DNA of 64,000 nt, taken from assembly GCA_026225945.1 (NCBI GenBank), contig JAMJFZ010001816.1, positions 7,775,501 to 7,839,500 on the forward strand. Reading direction: 5' to 3'. The DNA comes from Cricetomys ansorgei. Taxonomy: Eukaryota > Chordata > Mammalia > Rodentia > Nesomyidae. Made by a program: the position numbers and the translations under genes. Below the pieces are notes generated by a model. The model saw nothing but the letters and a program-made list of their open reading frames with translations, was not told the DNA's origin and made no database searches. Shown piece by piece: positions 42,683 to 54,236 of the stretch (position 1 is its first letter; each line of letters starts with the position of its first letter).

Positions 42683-42858
42683 AGGCCAGCAAGATGGCTC
42701 AGCAGTTAAAACTTGACACCAAGCCTGATGATTCGAGTTCATTCTCAAGAAACCACCAGGATGATGGGGAGAACTGACTCTCAGAGGCTGTCCTTCACAC
42801 ACATGCTGTGGCACAAGTGTGCAACCTCAGGCCAGAATAAATAAATTTAAAAATAAAT
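42683..42858 (+). mobile_element. B2/B3-type SINE
   Basis: GGCCAGCAAGATGGCTCAGCAG, CACCAAGCCTGATGATTCGAGTTCATT, GGGGAGAACTGACTC and an AATAAATAAATTTAAAA tail. Confidence 0.9.
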
Positions 42859-42949
42859 GTCCAAAGTTAACCTTTGGCCTCCATCCCCACATACATACAG
42901 AAGTGAATACACATATATACTCATACACATATATACACATATGTGGTCC
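42859..42949. repeat. TATACACATA-rich tract
   Basis: ACACATATATACTCATACACATATATACACATATG low-complexity sequence between a SINE and an LTR. Confidence 0.85.
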
Positions 42950-43440
42950 TTTGTGGGTACGGGGGATCCGTGAAGGGATTCATCTGGTGGCGCGGCATCA
43001 CTAACCCAGGAAACAGACTCCAGAAAAATGCCTTCATGTTGCAAATCCAGTTTATTGTGAAAGGAGCGGGCTTTTATAGAGGAAATAGGGCACTGCACGA
43101 GGGAGCGATCCAATTGCTTTAGTCTGTGCTTACTAGACACTTTAATCAGCCTGCCTAAAGCTTGCTATCCAGAGAGGGCTGGGTAAGGTCGGTAAAGGCC
43201 CGATCGTCTCTAGGCTTGTATGTGAAGGCTCTTAAGTCTATCCGCACTGTTGATGTTGATGAACAAGCTTTCTGCAGGGAAGGAGGAAAGGTGTACCACC
43301 TTGGCAGGGCTCTCCCGCCACTGGGGCTCCACAGGCGTCCCAGGAACCGCCAGTTTAAAGGCCCACGTGATTTGCTGAGGGCAGGGGTACTTGTCTCTGA
43401 ATGAGTACTGATGTCTGCCTCTGTCTCCCATCATTGAGAC
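42950..43440 (-). mobile_element. LTR, minus strand (family E)
   Basis: On the minus strand: CTATAAAAGCCCGC (TATA-like) about 20 bases before CACAATAAACTGG (poly(A) signal), and an end near TACCCACAAAGG. Homologous to the LTR at 29005. The TATA-like box and poly(A) signal are unusually close, so the R region must be short or another TATA is used. GC-rich U3-like part at 43260-43400. Both copies lack adjoining retroviral genes. Confidence 0.72.
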
Positions 43441-43473
43441 CCCTTCACCACCAAGACACGTATATATGTACAC

Positions 43474-43474
<1 letters not shown>

Positions 43475-43521
<47 letters not shown>
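43475..43521. repeat. (CA)n microsatellite
   Basis: About 23 CA units. Confidence 0.98.
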
Positions 43522-43523
<2 letters not shown>

Positions 43524-43964
43524 TAATTGAAAAAATTCCAAAAAGTTTGATCAATGCTCACCCCGGGAATTAGTTTATCTTTAGTTGATTCTGAAGATGT
43601 TATTAATTATAAGTTACTAAGTCCATATTCCTTACAGGTATGATTTCATTTGTCTGATAAAACTGATACTGCTTAAAGCCAGACTTCTGAATTGACACTT
43701 TAACCTCTCTGAGGTTGGCAAATAGAATGTGGGCGGAAGAAAAAGTACATGGGTCACAAATTATCCCTGTCTCCTTTAATTGATTTTAGTATACTGCAGA
43801 AGCTAAAAGTATCTTGGGGATAAGCCATATGTACTTGACCTAAGATGACTTTTCATAAAGCAAGATGAATGCATTAGTCTGGATGTCTTACGAGCTGTGT
43901 GGAGCAAAGTCTTCAATTGTCTGCTACCAATGTGAATTATGTCTAGCTGTCAGTTGGTAGACAC
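43522..43964. other. Unique intergenic DNA
   Basis: Nothing recognised. Confidence 0.5.
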
Positions 43965-44160
43965 CCAACTATGTGGCAGGCTATAGAAATACTAGATATT
44001 TTGTGTTTTTTAAATCTTCACTCAACTACAGTGAGTTGGGTACATTTATTTTTATTTTTAATGAGGAAATTAATATATAAAGAGAATATTCAACTTAGCT
44101 AGGGCCAGCTGCTATTTAGTGAGACACCCAGCTTTAAAATTCAGTTTTGCCTTGATCTTT
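43965..44160 (-). mobile_element. MIR: MIR, antisense
   Basis: AACTATGTGGCAGGCTATAG, TACATTTATTTTTATTTTTAATGAGGAAATTA and CAACTTAGCTAGGGCCAGCTGCTATTTAG follow antisense MIR order. Confidence 0.75.
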
Positions 44161-44355
44161 AGTTATAGATATTAAAAATATCTCAAGTGGGAAGTGGGAA
44201 CACCCCTATGTCTATTCGAAGATAAATATATAAAAAATCTTGTCGTAGTACACAAGAGAATATTATTTAGTCAAGAAAACAGTCCTAACATATGCTTAAC
44301 ATGGATGAAATTCTGATATATCAAAAAGAAAACGGTTTGAGACCTTGTTTACATT

Positions 44356-44356
44356 A

Positions 44357-44406
<50 letters not shown>

Positions 44407-44434
44407 GAGAGAGAGAGAGAGAGCGCACACACAC
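44356..44434. repeat. (GT)n(GA)n compound microsatellite
   Basis: About 10 GT units switch to about 28 GA units with one TGAG interruption, ending GCGCACACACAC. Confidence 0.97.
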
Positions 44435-45543
44435 AGAGTCAGTTCTCTCCCTCTACCATGCTGGTCTTGGTGATAAAATCAGAATATGAGTCTTGATAGC
44501 AGGTGCTGTTATGCATTGAGTCAGCTCAGCAGGGTGAATTCTGGAGACTTTGTGGTAATTGAAATAAGTCAAAGAAAATAAAACCAAATATATAATTTTA
44601 CATAGATGAAGTACTTTAATCAGTCAAAATGATGGAAGCAGAAAGCAGAAAGGTGACCAATTCCCACCATCGAGGAGGAAAAAGGAACACATAGCTAGTG
44701 TCCAATAGGCACATAGTTAGAGTTCCGGATGTGGATGATGGTGGCGCTGGAGACAGGAAACCATGACTGTGCTCAATGCCAGCGAGTTGTACACTTAAAG
44801 TGGTTAATATGGTCAAGTTTCTATTATGTTTATTTTACCACAATAATAAAGAGTCCTTTGAAAACCTCAGTTGCATTTTAGCTCATTATAGGGCAAACAC
44901 GGGATTGAGATCCTAAGAAACTCTATCTACAATAACAGACGGAAATAGAAAGGAGATGGCATTTAAGCTGTCAGATCCTATTTACATTCAGAGGATGTAG
45001 AGGAAAAAAGCAGAGGAAATTCAAGAACTGTTAGAGGCTCCTTAAACTTCTCTTGTAAAGCATGACACTTCTGTTATGTTCTGAAATATTCCCTTGAGAA
45101 TGAAAACGCTTATTAAATGAAAGCACATCTTATCATCATCTCCACACTGTTACGGGATAGGAACATCAATTGATCAGAGTCAGTAAAGCCATAAACGTGG
45201 ACGACTCTGCCAAGGACCCATAGTGGGTCTTGAGAGAGGATGCAACCTGTCCCCTGTAAGCAGAGTTGAGGAAAGGGGAACCAAGCCCGATGAAAACCTG
45301 TAAAGAAGAAAGATGAGCAGGCAAAACAGCTACAGCCTCTGAAAGGAACTTCAGAAGCAACTGAGTCTGATTCTCAGGGACTCAAATGTATACACGTTTG
45401 TTCTTGAAACCGAAGGTCGAGTAATGAAGGAAAACAGAAATCTTCACATAGGCCATCTACTGATGGACAATTCTCTATGGTTTATAGCTCCTCTTTCTGC
45501 TTTATAGGAGGCTTTTCTTCTTCCATCATTGAATGGGCATTGT
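44435..45543. other. Unique intergenic DNA, 1.1 kb
   Basis: 44505-44860 has transposon-like phrases but is not classifiable. No gene supported. Confidence 0.45.
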
Positions 45544-45926
45544 CCTGGCTGGTTTTTATGTCAAGTTGACACAAGCTGGAGTCATCTGGGAAGATAGACT
45601 CTCAATTGAGAGAATGCCGATAAGATCTTTCTTGACTGACCAAAGATGTGGGAGGGCCCAGCTCACTGTGGGCAGTGCCGTCCCTATGTAGGTGATCCTG
45701 GGTGGTGAGAGAAAGCAGGCTGAGCAAGCTACAAGGAGCAAGCCAGGAAGCAGCACTCCTCTGCAGCCTCTGTCAGTTCTTGTCTCCAGGTTCCTGCCCT
45801 GCTTGAATTCCTGCCCTGACTTCCCTCAGTGATGGACTGTTATCTGGAAGAGTATGAAATAAACTCTTTCCTTACCAGTTGCTTTTTGTCATGGTGTTTT
45901 ATCACAGCTATAGAAAGTCTAAGGCA
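45544..45926 (+). mobile_element. URR1-type rodent DNA element, near full length
   Basis: CTGGCTGGTTTTTATGTCAAGTTGACACAAGCTGG, GGGAGGGCCCAGCTCACTGTGGGCAGTGCC, GAGCAAGCCAGGAAGCAGCACTCC, GAAATAAACTCTTTCC and TCATGGTGTTTTATCACAGC. The clearest copy of this family in the window. Confidence 0.9.
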
Positions 45927-46077
45927 TTTTTGACACACTAGAGAAGAATGCAGAAAAGGAGGAAAATCAACCACGTGTCCACCTCTTGAAGCTTGCCTTC
46001 TAAGACCAAGGAGAATGAAAATGAATGCTAAGGTTTTCTGCTAACTCCAAAGCTATTTCTAACAAAGGGTGTATCTA

Positions 46078-46140
46078 AAAGAAGAAGGAGAAGAAAGAGG
46101 AGAAGGAATAGAAGAGGAGGAAGAGGAGGAAGATGACGAC
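46078..46140. repeat. AGA/GGA-rich purine tract
   Basis: Nearly pure purine from 46078 to 46132. Confidence 0.9.
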
Positions 46141-46215
46141 TGGTGGCAAGTCCAACAGGAAAAATGGGCAATGTTATAGAAAGTATACAAATAAACAGTT
46201 TAGAAAAAATGCATT

Positions 46216-46395
46216 GGGCTGGGCAGTGGTTCATGCCTTTAATTCCTGCACTCCAAAGGCAGAGGCAGGTAAATCTCTGTGAGTTTGAGCCCAGCCTGTT
46301 CTATAGAGTGAGTTCCAAGACAGCCAGAGTTACTACAGATAAATTCTGTCTTGAAAAACCAAAGGGGGGGGAACAAAACAAAAAAGAAAGAAAAG
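46216..46395 (+). mobile_element. B1: B1 SINE
   Basis: GGGCTGGGCAGTGGTTCATGCC to AGAGTTACTACAGATAAATTCTGTCTTG, followed by a G-run and A-rich tail. Confidence 0.93.
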
Positions 46396-46654
46396 ATGCA
46401 TTTAAATGAGTTTTCAATATGAAATTTTGAAGCAGTGTTTTGTCATATGCAGCTTTCCATATGATTACATGGTGCTTGGACTTCTGGGAACTTTGCTTAG
46501 AATATTAAGGAGAGCGGGGACAATTAGCAGATGGTGGGTTGGTTTGATAGATGTTGGTTTAGTTCAGCTCTCTCAAAGCTAAAGACAGACAAAAAAGGGC
46601 TGTGAGGATTTCTTCCTTTCTTTCTTTTAAGGTGGCTGCTATAAGGGCAATGGA

Positions 46655-46657
<3 letters not shown>
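46396..46657. other. Unique spacer
   Basis: Nothing recognised. Confidence 0.5.
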
Positions 46658-46705
<48 letters not shown>

Positions 46706-46730
46706 TTCTTTCTTTTCTTTCTCTTTCCTG
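46658..46730. repeat. (TC)n microsatellite with CTTT tail
   Basis: About 21 TC units, then CTTTC repeats. All pyrimidine. Confidence 0.97.
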
Positions 46731-46864
46731 AGCTAGAGGGTAAAAAGCACAGTAGGAATCAGTTACAAGTTAGGAATCTGTTACAGTAGTGATTTGTTAC
46801 ATGATTCAATTTTATAATCATTAAGAGAAGCAGGACTCTTATAAAAATTTCTAAAATTAAATAA

Positions 46865-47077
46865 AAAATTACTTTGTGTGTATGGGTGTTTTGCCTGCAT
46901 GTCTATCTGTGCACCTCTTGCATGCCTGCTGCACACAGAGGCCAAAAGAGGGCATTAGAGTTCCTGGGACTGGAGTTACAGAAGTTTGGGGGCCACCATG
47001 TGGGTGCTGGGAATTGAACTGAGGTCTTCTGGAAGAACAGCCATTACTCATAATTGCTGAGTCATCTTTCCAGCCCC
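46865..47077 (-). mobile_element. B3: B3 SINE, antisense
   Basis: TGTATGGGTGTTTTGCCTGCATG, GAGGCCAAAAGAGGGC, CCACCATGTGGGTGCTGGGAATTGAACTGAGG and GCTGAGTCATCTTTCCAGCCCC. Confidence 0.95.
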
Positions 47078-47209
47078 AAAATGATTAAACTTAAGAAAAA
47101 AGGCAAAACCAAAGCTTGCAAAGCTGTGGATCAATTTTAATTCCCATATACTGTTTGGAAAAAAACTTAAAATCATTTTGGAAAACCATTTTGCAGCACC
47201 AGCTGAATA

Positions 47210-47256
<47 letters not shown>

Positions 47257-47394
47257 TATAGAAACATTTATTACACACATACTTACAATCCAGCATATGC
47301 ACATGAAGAGACATATATTTCAAACATGAATATATCTACTCACCAAAACATGTAGGAGACCATTTTTTAGCAGTATTGTTTTCAATGTCTATCT
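47078..47394. other. AT-rich DNA with (AC)n microsatellite
   Basis: 47214-47250 is about 18 AC units. The rest is unrecognised. Confidence 0.8.
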
Positions 47395-47815
47395 TAGAGG
47401 TTGATTTTTGTATCTCCTATATTCCTGTGTTGGAAGTTCTGGCTTGAGAACTTGATTTATCAGGAAATAGTTGTTGTGAAGATGAAGTCAGACAGCACTT
47501 TGGACTCTTACTCCATTATCTCATGATTCTGTAGAATGGAAACATTTTGGTACAAACAGGCACACAGGGAATACCATGAGGAGGAAACAGAATGGGTGAT
47601 ACATCTACACACCATTGAACACAAAGATTGCAAATAAACCACCAGAAACTGTTGGGGATATCTGAAGAAACTGTATGGATATCTGAAGAAACCAGCTCTG
47701 CTGAAACCCTGATCTTAAACTTCTAACCTGAAGAACTATGAAAGTATACATTTATATTTCTTAAATTACACAGTTTATGGTACTTTACTGTGGTAGTCCC
47801 AGGAAAGGAATGCAA
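47395..47815 (+). mobile_element. MLT1-type MaLR LTR
   Basis: The 3' half is clear: GAAACCCTGATCTTAAACTTCTAACCTGAAGAACTATGAAAGTATAC (compare TTGGACTTCCAGCCTCCAGAACTGTGAG), TTACACAGTTTATGGTACTTTACTG and GGTAGTCCCAGGAAAGGAATGC. The 5' half is more decayed. Confidence 0.7.
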
Positions 47816-48180
47816 AACCTAAACTATAAAAGACTTGAATGGCCATCATTCATGCTTACTCAGTAAAACATGTAAGAAATGAATGGTATAGTCACCAACA
47901 TACATATAGTGACAGAATAGATATATAACCACATTCAACAATATGAATAAATCTTAACAATATAAAAATAAGTAAATGAAATGATAAATTTAATGTAAAA
48001 TTTTAAAAAGTTGAAACCAGGTTTTAGTGCTACAAGTCAAGATAATTGTTATTCCTTGTGCAAGGAAAAAGATAGGAAGCAAAACAAGCTACTGTAATAT
48101 TTTGGGTGCTCTGAGAATAATTTTATTTCTTAATACAGATTCTGGCTATATGAGATTACACAGTTTACAAAAACTATCAA
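47816..48180. other. AT-rich DNA
   Basis: Nothing recognised. Confidence 0.5.
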
Positions 48181-48620
48181 GCTATAGTGTAGAGGAATAG
48201 CCCTGTCTGAGAGCAGGAGCTATATTCGAAGGCCAGTGTAGTCTGGATGAATGTAGACACACCTTTAATCCAGTATTCAGAAGGCAGTGATGGTCCAGGC
48301 CTTTAATCCCTAGGAAAAAACAGTGAAGCAGACACAGGAAGCAGAACTCAGAAGGAGTCAGTGTCACACAGGAAGTGACGTCTGAGATGAGTCCGAGTAA
48401 ATGGCAGACGAAGTGACTAATCAGAGGAAGAGTTAGCAGAGTAAGGACATGCCTAATTTTCATGAGAAAAGGCTGGGTCTCAGCTCAGTTAAGGAGAGTT
48501 ACGTAGGAGTTAACAGGGAGCAGTCAGTTGAACTAGAAAAATTAGAGTTCAGAAGGAGCTATATGTAATTATATTGGAATAAAATACTATTAAAGTAAAA
48601 CTATAATATGGTACAGCCCT
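48181..48620 (+). mobile_element. Possible LTR or composite repeat
   Basis: Contains B1-like phrases (CACACCTTTAATCCAGTATTCAGAAGGCAG and a second CAGGCCTTTAATCCC), many AGAGTTAG/AGGAGTC words and a GGAATAAAATAC poly(A)-like signal. It resembles the GAGTCAG-rich LTR family at 17.5 and 18.6-19.2 kb, but I cannot align it securely. Confidence 0.35.
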
Positions 48621-48729
48621 CTTCTCTGACTTGCTTGCATCCTTTGGTAAATTTCTTCAGGCTGTGAATTTTCTGCTTTTTGAACAGCTAGCATCTATAG
48701 TGCTTACTCCATATGTTTACTCTGAGAGT

Positions 48730-48815
48730 AAAGGACATATGCATGGAACACAGCAAAACTGCTACCCACTTTCAGTAAACATTAGCCATTATTACCATAA
48801 TTATGATTGACTAAT
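48730..48815 (+). mobile_element. MIR 3' fragment
   Basis: GCATGGAACACAGCAAAACTGC and TTCAGTAAACATTAGCCATTATTACC match the MIR end (AATAAATGTTAGCTATTATT). Confidence 0.6.
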
Positions 48816-49139
48816 ATTTCACATCATCATTTTACTACTAGATAAACAACTTCATACATATTTTCCATGATTACACACAGTGAAGTCTTTTACTTTATAA
48901 TGACTTGGCATGTACAGTATAAGCCCAGTCATACTGGAAAAACTCAAGATGTGGTCAAGCCGGAAGACTTAACTTGCTTCAGTGTTATACATATGGAGAT
49001 TATAATGCTTATCTCAAAATTTAATTGCAAATATTTGAAAGCTTTTTTCCCCCTAAAAGCCACTGGAACATTAACGACAGGAAAAGGGCTTCCAAATAAT
49101 AGTCCTTTGTATTTGGATGGTTACATTTTTTACTTGACT
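48816..49139. other. Unique intergenic DNA
   Basis: The 92-codon + frame at 48867-49145 is unrecognised. Confidence 0.45.
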
Positions 49140-49250
49140 CTGTGAGACAGAGAAGGAATTATTACGATATTAAAGATGAGCAAACCAGCTCAGCAGGTTG
49201 ACTTACCCAAGGGCTACATTACTAAGACATGGCAAAGCTGAGATGAAGGT
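49140..49250 (-). mobile_element. MIR: MIR, antisense
   Basis: GACAGAGAAGGAATTATTACG, GATGAGCAAACCAGCTCAGCAGG, TTGACTTACCCAAGGGCTACATTAC and CATGGCAAAGCTGAGATGAAGG. Confidence 0.8.
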
Positions 49251-50097
49251 CTTTACAAAATTAGTTGGCTAATTCAGGAAGTGAAGGAAGGAGGAGCTAG
49301 TTTAAGGTGAATAAAAGGAGGTTTTATTGAGCAATAATGTACAATGGACCCTTCTGTGATGTAAGTGTTCTATATCTATGGTGATCGGTATGGTAGCCAC
49401 TAGACCCTACCTGTGCTATTTCAAATGTGTTTTGGGTAAGGAAAATAATTTGTAATATTACTTAGTTTATATGTAAATGACCACATGTGACTAGGGCTTA
49501 TCGTATTGAACAGTGTGGCTGTATTGTTTTAGGAACGTTTCCAAATGGCCATGGCCATAGACTAGGGGCTCAGTCAAGAGAAAGAGAATCCTATTTGCTC
49601 TATCTGTATGTTTAGGTTTTCTTACAACTTCACCTGTGTGTAAACGAAAAGGAATACACGAAGTTGGGATTGTTTGATTTTCAAGCCTCAATAGGTACAG
49701 GTGATCTTATCTACTGTATTTGCAAAGAAACAATTTGAGGGGGACATATTTGATTTCATTTATTTGTTCCAAAGCAGAAACCTGGAGAGAATTTGTACCA
49801 ATTTAGCCTCTTTTTTTTTTTTTTTTTTGGCAATACATTTACCGGTCTTATTTCTTCTGAAAGAATTTGACATTCTGAGTTTGTGGCTGCTGGGGGGCTA
49901 CCTTATTGATTTACAATAGTAGTAGTGTTTTAGAGGGCTATTTCTAGTTGGATGAGGTGGGAAAAGCCACAAGTATTTTGGATTTTTTTTTTAAGTTTGA
50001 ACAACTAAGCAAAGCTCCCCTCACCTCCCTAAGCTTCCGTTTGCGTGTGTGTGTGTGCACGTGTGCATGTATGTGCAGGTATGTGCGTGTATGCGTG
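49251..50097. other. Intergenic DNA
   Basis: Poly-T at 49811-49828 and a GT/GC-rich tract at 50044-50096 (the TG-rich 3' side of the next SINE). No gene supported. Confidence 0.45.
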
Positions 50098-50345
50098 AGG
50101 TAGAGGACAGCATAGGCATCACCCTCAGACACTGTCTACTTTGTTGTTGCCTAAACAACAATGACGCACTGACTGAGTCCCCAGATGGACCAGGCTGACT
50201 GAGCTCCGGGAATCTGCTTGTTTCCCAGTGCTGCAATTACAAGCATGTGCCACTGTGCTGGGCTTTGAAACTTGGGCTCTGGGGGATCAGACTTCGCAGA
50301 CTGAACTTTCACCCCAGTGCCTAGAACCCCAGATTCTTTCTCTTT
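50098..50345 (-). mobile_element. B4-type SINE, antisense
   Basis: GGAATCTGCTTGTTTCCCAGTGCTGCAATTACAAGCATGTGCCACTGTGCTGGGC, then AACTTGGGCTCTGGGGGATCAGACTTC and CACCCCAGTGCC. Confidence 0.65.
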
Positions 50346-50647
50346 AAGATGATGTTGCCTAGGGTAATGTTGTAGTTTGGGGTGGCAAGTACACAAATGC
50401 TAGAGTTTTATGACTGTTTTCTAGACGGTTGGGTTCTAGTTAAGTGTTTTCATCATTTATATCATTTGCTCCATTCAAACTAATGAAAAGTTTGATTTTC
50501 TACTATATGTGGTGACTTTATATGTGCACACATGTGTCTGGATCTTTGTCTGTTTTTAAAAGTATCAGGAGAAAAAAGGTTAAAACTTGACGTCGTTGAT
50601 TTAGAGGAACTCTCTGCTGAGTCTGTTCATCGATTTATTTATTTACT
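50346..50647. other. Unique spacer
   Basis: Nothing recognised. Confidence 0.5.
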
Positions 50648-50782
50648 TAGAGACAGGGTCTCATTATGTAGCTCTGGCTAGCCCGGAATTTGCTATGTAG
50701 ACCAAACTGGTCTTGAATGCACAAAGATCTGCTTCCTCTTCCCAAGAGCTGGGATTACAGGTGTGTGCCACTACGCCTGGCT
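50648..50782 (-). mobile_element. B1: B1 SINE (old subtype), antisense
   Basis: TAGAGACAGGGTCTCATTATGTAGCTCTGGCTAGCC, GACCAAACTGGTCTTGAA and GAGCTGGGATTACAGGTGTGTGCCAC. ATTACAGG rather than ATTAAAGG marks an older B1 subtype. Confidence 0.92.
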
Positions 50783-52599
50783 TGGCAGATCTTTTAGTAA
50801 ACATTCTTAGCTACCAGGGTTTATAGGTATTTCAAGGAAATTTTACATATTAGTGAAAATCAGAGTGAGATGTCAAAGGAACTTCCTGTCCTTAACTATT
50901 CTTACTTTCTTTGGCTCTGTGAGACCACCAATCTTTCCCCTATTTGAAAGTTAAGGGCAGGAAATGGATTTGAGTTACTTCTTGCTTTTGAAAAAGCAGT
51001 ATCTGGGAAACCATTTGGTCCAATTATCGTCTTCGTTCATCCTTTTGGATGTTAGATGCCCTTTATTCTCATTATTGAAAATAAGGCAGCCTCATATAGC
51101 GGTCTTATTGTTGATGTGTGGCTGTTGGTGATGCAACAGTGACCGGACATCGACTATTCTTAACCAGAAAGGCACAGATCCATTGTGCAGGAAGGGAACC
51201 AGTGCTCACGCAGGGAACCAGGTTGACAAAGGCTGACATGCAGTAACATCCCTTTTCTCCTAGGACTTCCCACCACGTGCATATTTTTTTCTTACACAGT
51301 GATCACGTGTTTGTCAGGGGAGCCTGTCACAACAGGCAATAATGCTCAGGGTCACACCTGTTTTCTTACAATGACAGGGATTGACTTGCAGAGAAAAAAG
51401 GAGACAAAATAATACCCCATAAAGATAGATTTAATAGATCAATTAATTAATCATTAATAGATTTAATGATCAAAGAACTAAAGATATTCAGGGCACAGTG
51501 GATATTATTTTAATACCTTATGTGTTGCTCAATTTCAAGTCTCAACTTCCTAATGTAAAAGGACTATTGATTTGTCCACATTTGTTGCTCATGACCAAAC
51601 AATGGGAAAAATGAAAATGCTAATTATATTGTCAGGACTGAAATACAATTAATCACACTGCCAATCTTTTTGAATTGATGCCTCTATACATAACTACACC
51701 TAAGTTCTTCGTATGAGATGACTCTGACAGAAAACAAATATAAGAAAGTCATTTTAATCTATAAGCTACCTTTTTGGTATTCCACCCTCCTTTCTCCTCT
51801 TTTTTTCTATTTATGCTTTATCTTTACCGAGAGCATTTAAACTTATGTTTAAATAAACCCATGATATCTGTTCAGCAAATCAATATGGCTAGGGTGTAGC
51901 ATGATTGTTCAGACAAAAGTGGCATTGCTGTGATGGGATTTATGAATGACTGAAGTTCATAATGACTTGTGAAGGTTACCCTCTATAATCTGAACGGGCC
52001 TGATTTGATTACTTAAGTGTATTTAAAAGCAGAACTGGGTTTCCCTAAGAAGATTTTTCTGCCTAAGACTGAACCCTTAGCTCATGCTAGAGAGGCAGAG
52101 ATTTAGATCTTGAGTGTTTCCTAGCCAGCACCCACAATTACATTTGGTAATCAATGCAAAACAAAAACCACATACAACCCCTTCAAAACAAAGCTAAAAG
52201 ACAACAAAACCCCCAAACCCCAAACACATTCTTTTGGGTTGTAAGCCTTTAATGGCTGATCCATCTCTCCAGTTCTCCCAAATACATTCTTAAAATATAT
52301 ATTCTGTCTGCTTCTGTTTGTGTAGCTGAATTCTGACGGACAGAAGAGTAGCTCACTTTAGATTTTTCCATTCTATTGGAAAAGAAAGGAGAGAACGAAA
52401 AAGCATGTTCCTCACTGACAAATGCTTACTTTACTTTTTCTCTCTAATATTATGGAACTGAACAGACGTCAGGAATCCCGTAGCCAGCTGAATATGGAAC
52501 ATGACATGATGCTAAATTGAGATTCAAGCCTACAGCTGCTTTAAAGACAAACATACTCAGAAATATTGAAAAAAAATTTGGATGAATAAATGTGTTAAT
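50783..52599. other. Unique intergenic DNA, 1.8 kb
   Basis: The longest stretch in the upstream 57 kb with no recognised repeat. No gene, RNA or strong regulatory motif is visible, and only conservation data could say whether it holds an enhancer. Confidence 0.5.
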
Positions 52600-52945
52600 T
52601 TTCATTCACTCAAGTGAAAAGTGGACTTTTCTGTATGCTCTGTGAGCATGCAGAGAATACTCAGGCAGACTAAAACTGGCCTATTCCCCAGTCCCTACCC
52701 CACCTTCAGTGAGTCAGCATGCCAATGGTCCGTGTCATCACTAAAGGCCAAGGGTTCGTGCTCCTTGTGCATGCTCCGTATCCACCCCCCCATAAAAGCG
52801 TGTCATCATCGTCAGCTCGCTGTTTCCAACTCCTCTCCCTCTCTAAGGCAGCAGCTGCTTTGTATCCCTCCTCATCCTCATCCCCCCATTAAATCTCTAG
52901 CATGGGGTTCTGTTGCATGGTGACCCTTGGACTCCCTGTTGCTGA
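52600..52945 (+). mobile_element. Possible LTR
   Basis: CCCCCATAAAAGCGTG (TATA-like) near 52787 followed about 100 bases later by CCCATTAAATCTC (ATTAAA) has the spacing of an LTR promoter and poly(A) signal. No second copy in the window and no primer site seen. Confidence 0.35.
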
Positions 52946-53099
52946 GATGCCCTTCTGCCTCAAATACCGTTTCACTTTGAGATACATTAGATTTGAGAGT
53001 TCAGAAAATAACAGTGCATTTTAGTTAGATATAGACGTCTCCAGGAGAAGGTAATTTACTTTTCAGTCACTCTGTAGATAAATATACAAAGTCACATAT

Positions 53100-53632
53100 T
53101 GTGAGAGCAAAAAGTATGCTTTAAATTTTAATTACCCTGTCTAAGATATTGATGGAACAAGGACATAACTTCCTGGAGTGCTAGATGGGGCTGTTTAGAT
53201 GAGATAGACCTGAATCCCCCTTGACCTTGCCCAAGGACATAACCTCTTGGATTGTTGGGTAGGGAGTGTCTAGATCCTAGGCTGACCCTACTGCACCACA
53301 TGTGCTCCAAATGCACCGGATATGCTTGGTCACTTGTAGGCGGGAGATAACCCAGACAGGAAGCACATCAGGACAGATGTTTGCCACTGATTGGACCTGG
53401 TGGGAAGTACGTAGCCTTATGCGTTCTGCCTTTTTAAGTACCTGTGCCACAGGACTTGGTGCCATTCTGTGGGAGTTCTGGAGGTGATGTGTCCACTCTG
53501 TGGGTACCTCAGAATGGACCTAGTTAGAGTCCATCTTCATGGCCAGTATTTAATTAATTTAATTAAAGCTTACTTGCTTCAAATTTGGCTCAATTGTGGT
53601 GGTCTTATTCTCGACCAGATTTGGGATTTACA
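53100..53632 (+). mobile_element. LTR, upstream member of a direct pair (family B)
   Basis: TG-CA bounded: starts TGTGAGAGCAAAAAGTATG and ends GGGATTTACA. Aligns throughout with 53742-54236: AACAAGGACATAACTTCCTGGAGTGCT, GTCACTTGTAGGCGGGAGATA, GCCACTGATTGGACCTGG, ATTAAAGCTTACTTGC and TTTGGCTCAATTGTGG. Includes a CCAAT-like CTGATTGG. Confidence 0.85.
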
Positions 53633-53741
53633 ATACATTCATTCCTTCAATTAATTGTCAGGATTTGGGTCGCACTAACCACCAAAAGCTAGAAGCTATT
53701 TTGAAGATAACATATATTTACATGTTATACAGTGTGGAGGG
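53633..53741 (+). other. 109-base spacer between paired LTRs
   Basis: Too short for retroviral genes and with no clear primer site. It may be the remnant of a deleted internal region or plain host DNA between two insertions. Confidence 0.55.
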
Positions 53742-54236
53742 TGTAAGAGCAAAAGTTATGTTTTAAATTTTAATTACTGTGCCTAAGCTATCTATAGAAC
53801 AAGGACAGATAACTTCCTGGAGTGCTGAGTAGGACGGTTCATGAGAGATACAGAGAGACATGATCCTGTAATCTCACTTAGCCAAAGACAGATAACCTCT
53901 GGAACACTGGGTGGGGACTGTCTAGATTCCACTTGGTTAATCCAACTGCACTGGGTGTGTTCCAAAATGTACCAGATATACTTAGTCACTTGTAGGTGGG
54001 AGATAGATGCTTGCCACTGATTGGACCTGGTTGGAAGTACATAGCCTTTTTTGGGTTGTGCCTTTCTGTCCCACAGTGACTCAGAGACATTTCTTGGGAG
54101 CCCTAGAGTGGGGAACTTTGGAATAGTCCTGGTCAGAGTCCATTTTCCTGGCCAGTACTTATTAACTTAATTAAAGCTTGCCTTAAATTTGGCTCAGTTG
54201 TAGTGATGGTCTTATTCTTGACCAGTGGGATTTACA
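53742..54236 (+). mobile_element. LTR, downstream member of a direct pair (family B)
   Basis: Starts TGTAAGAGCAAAAGTTATG and ends GGGATTTACA, 495 bases. The flanking bases AGGG occur on both sides, which could be a short target duplication of an independent insertion. It lacks the CAGACAGGAAGCACATCAGG segment present in the upstream member. Confidence 0.87.
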
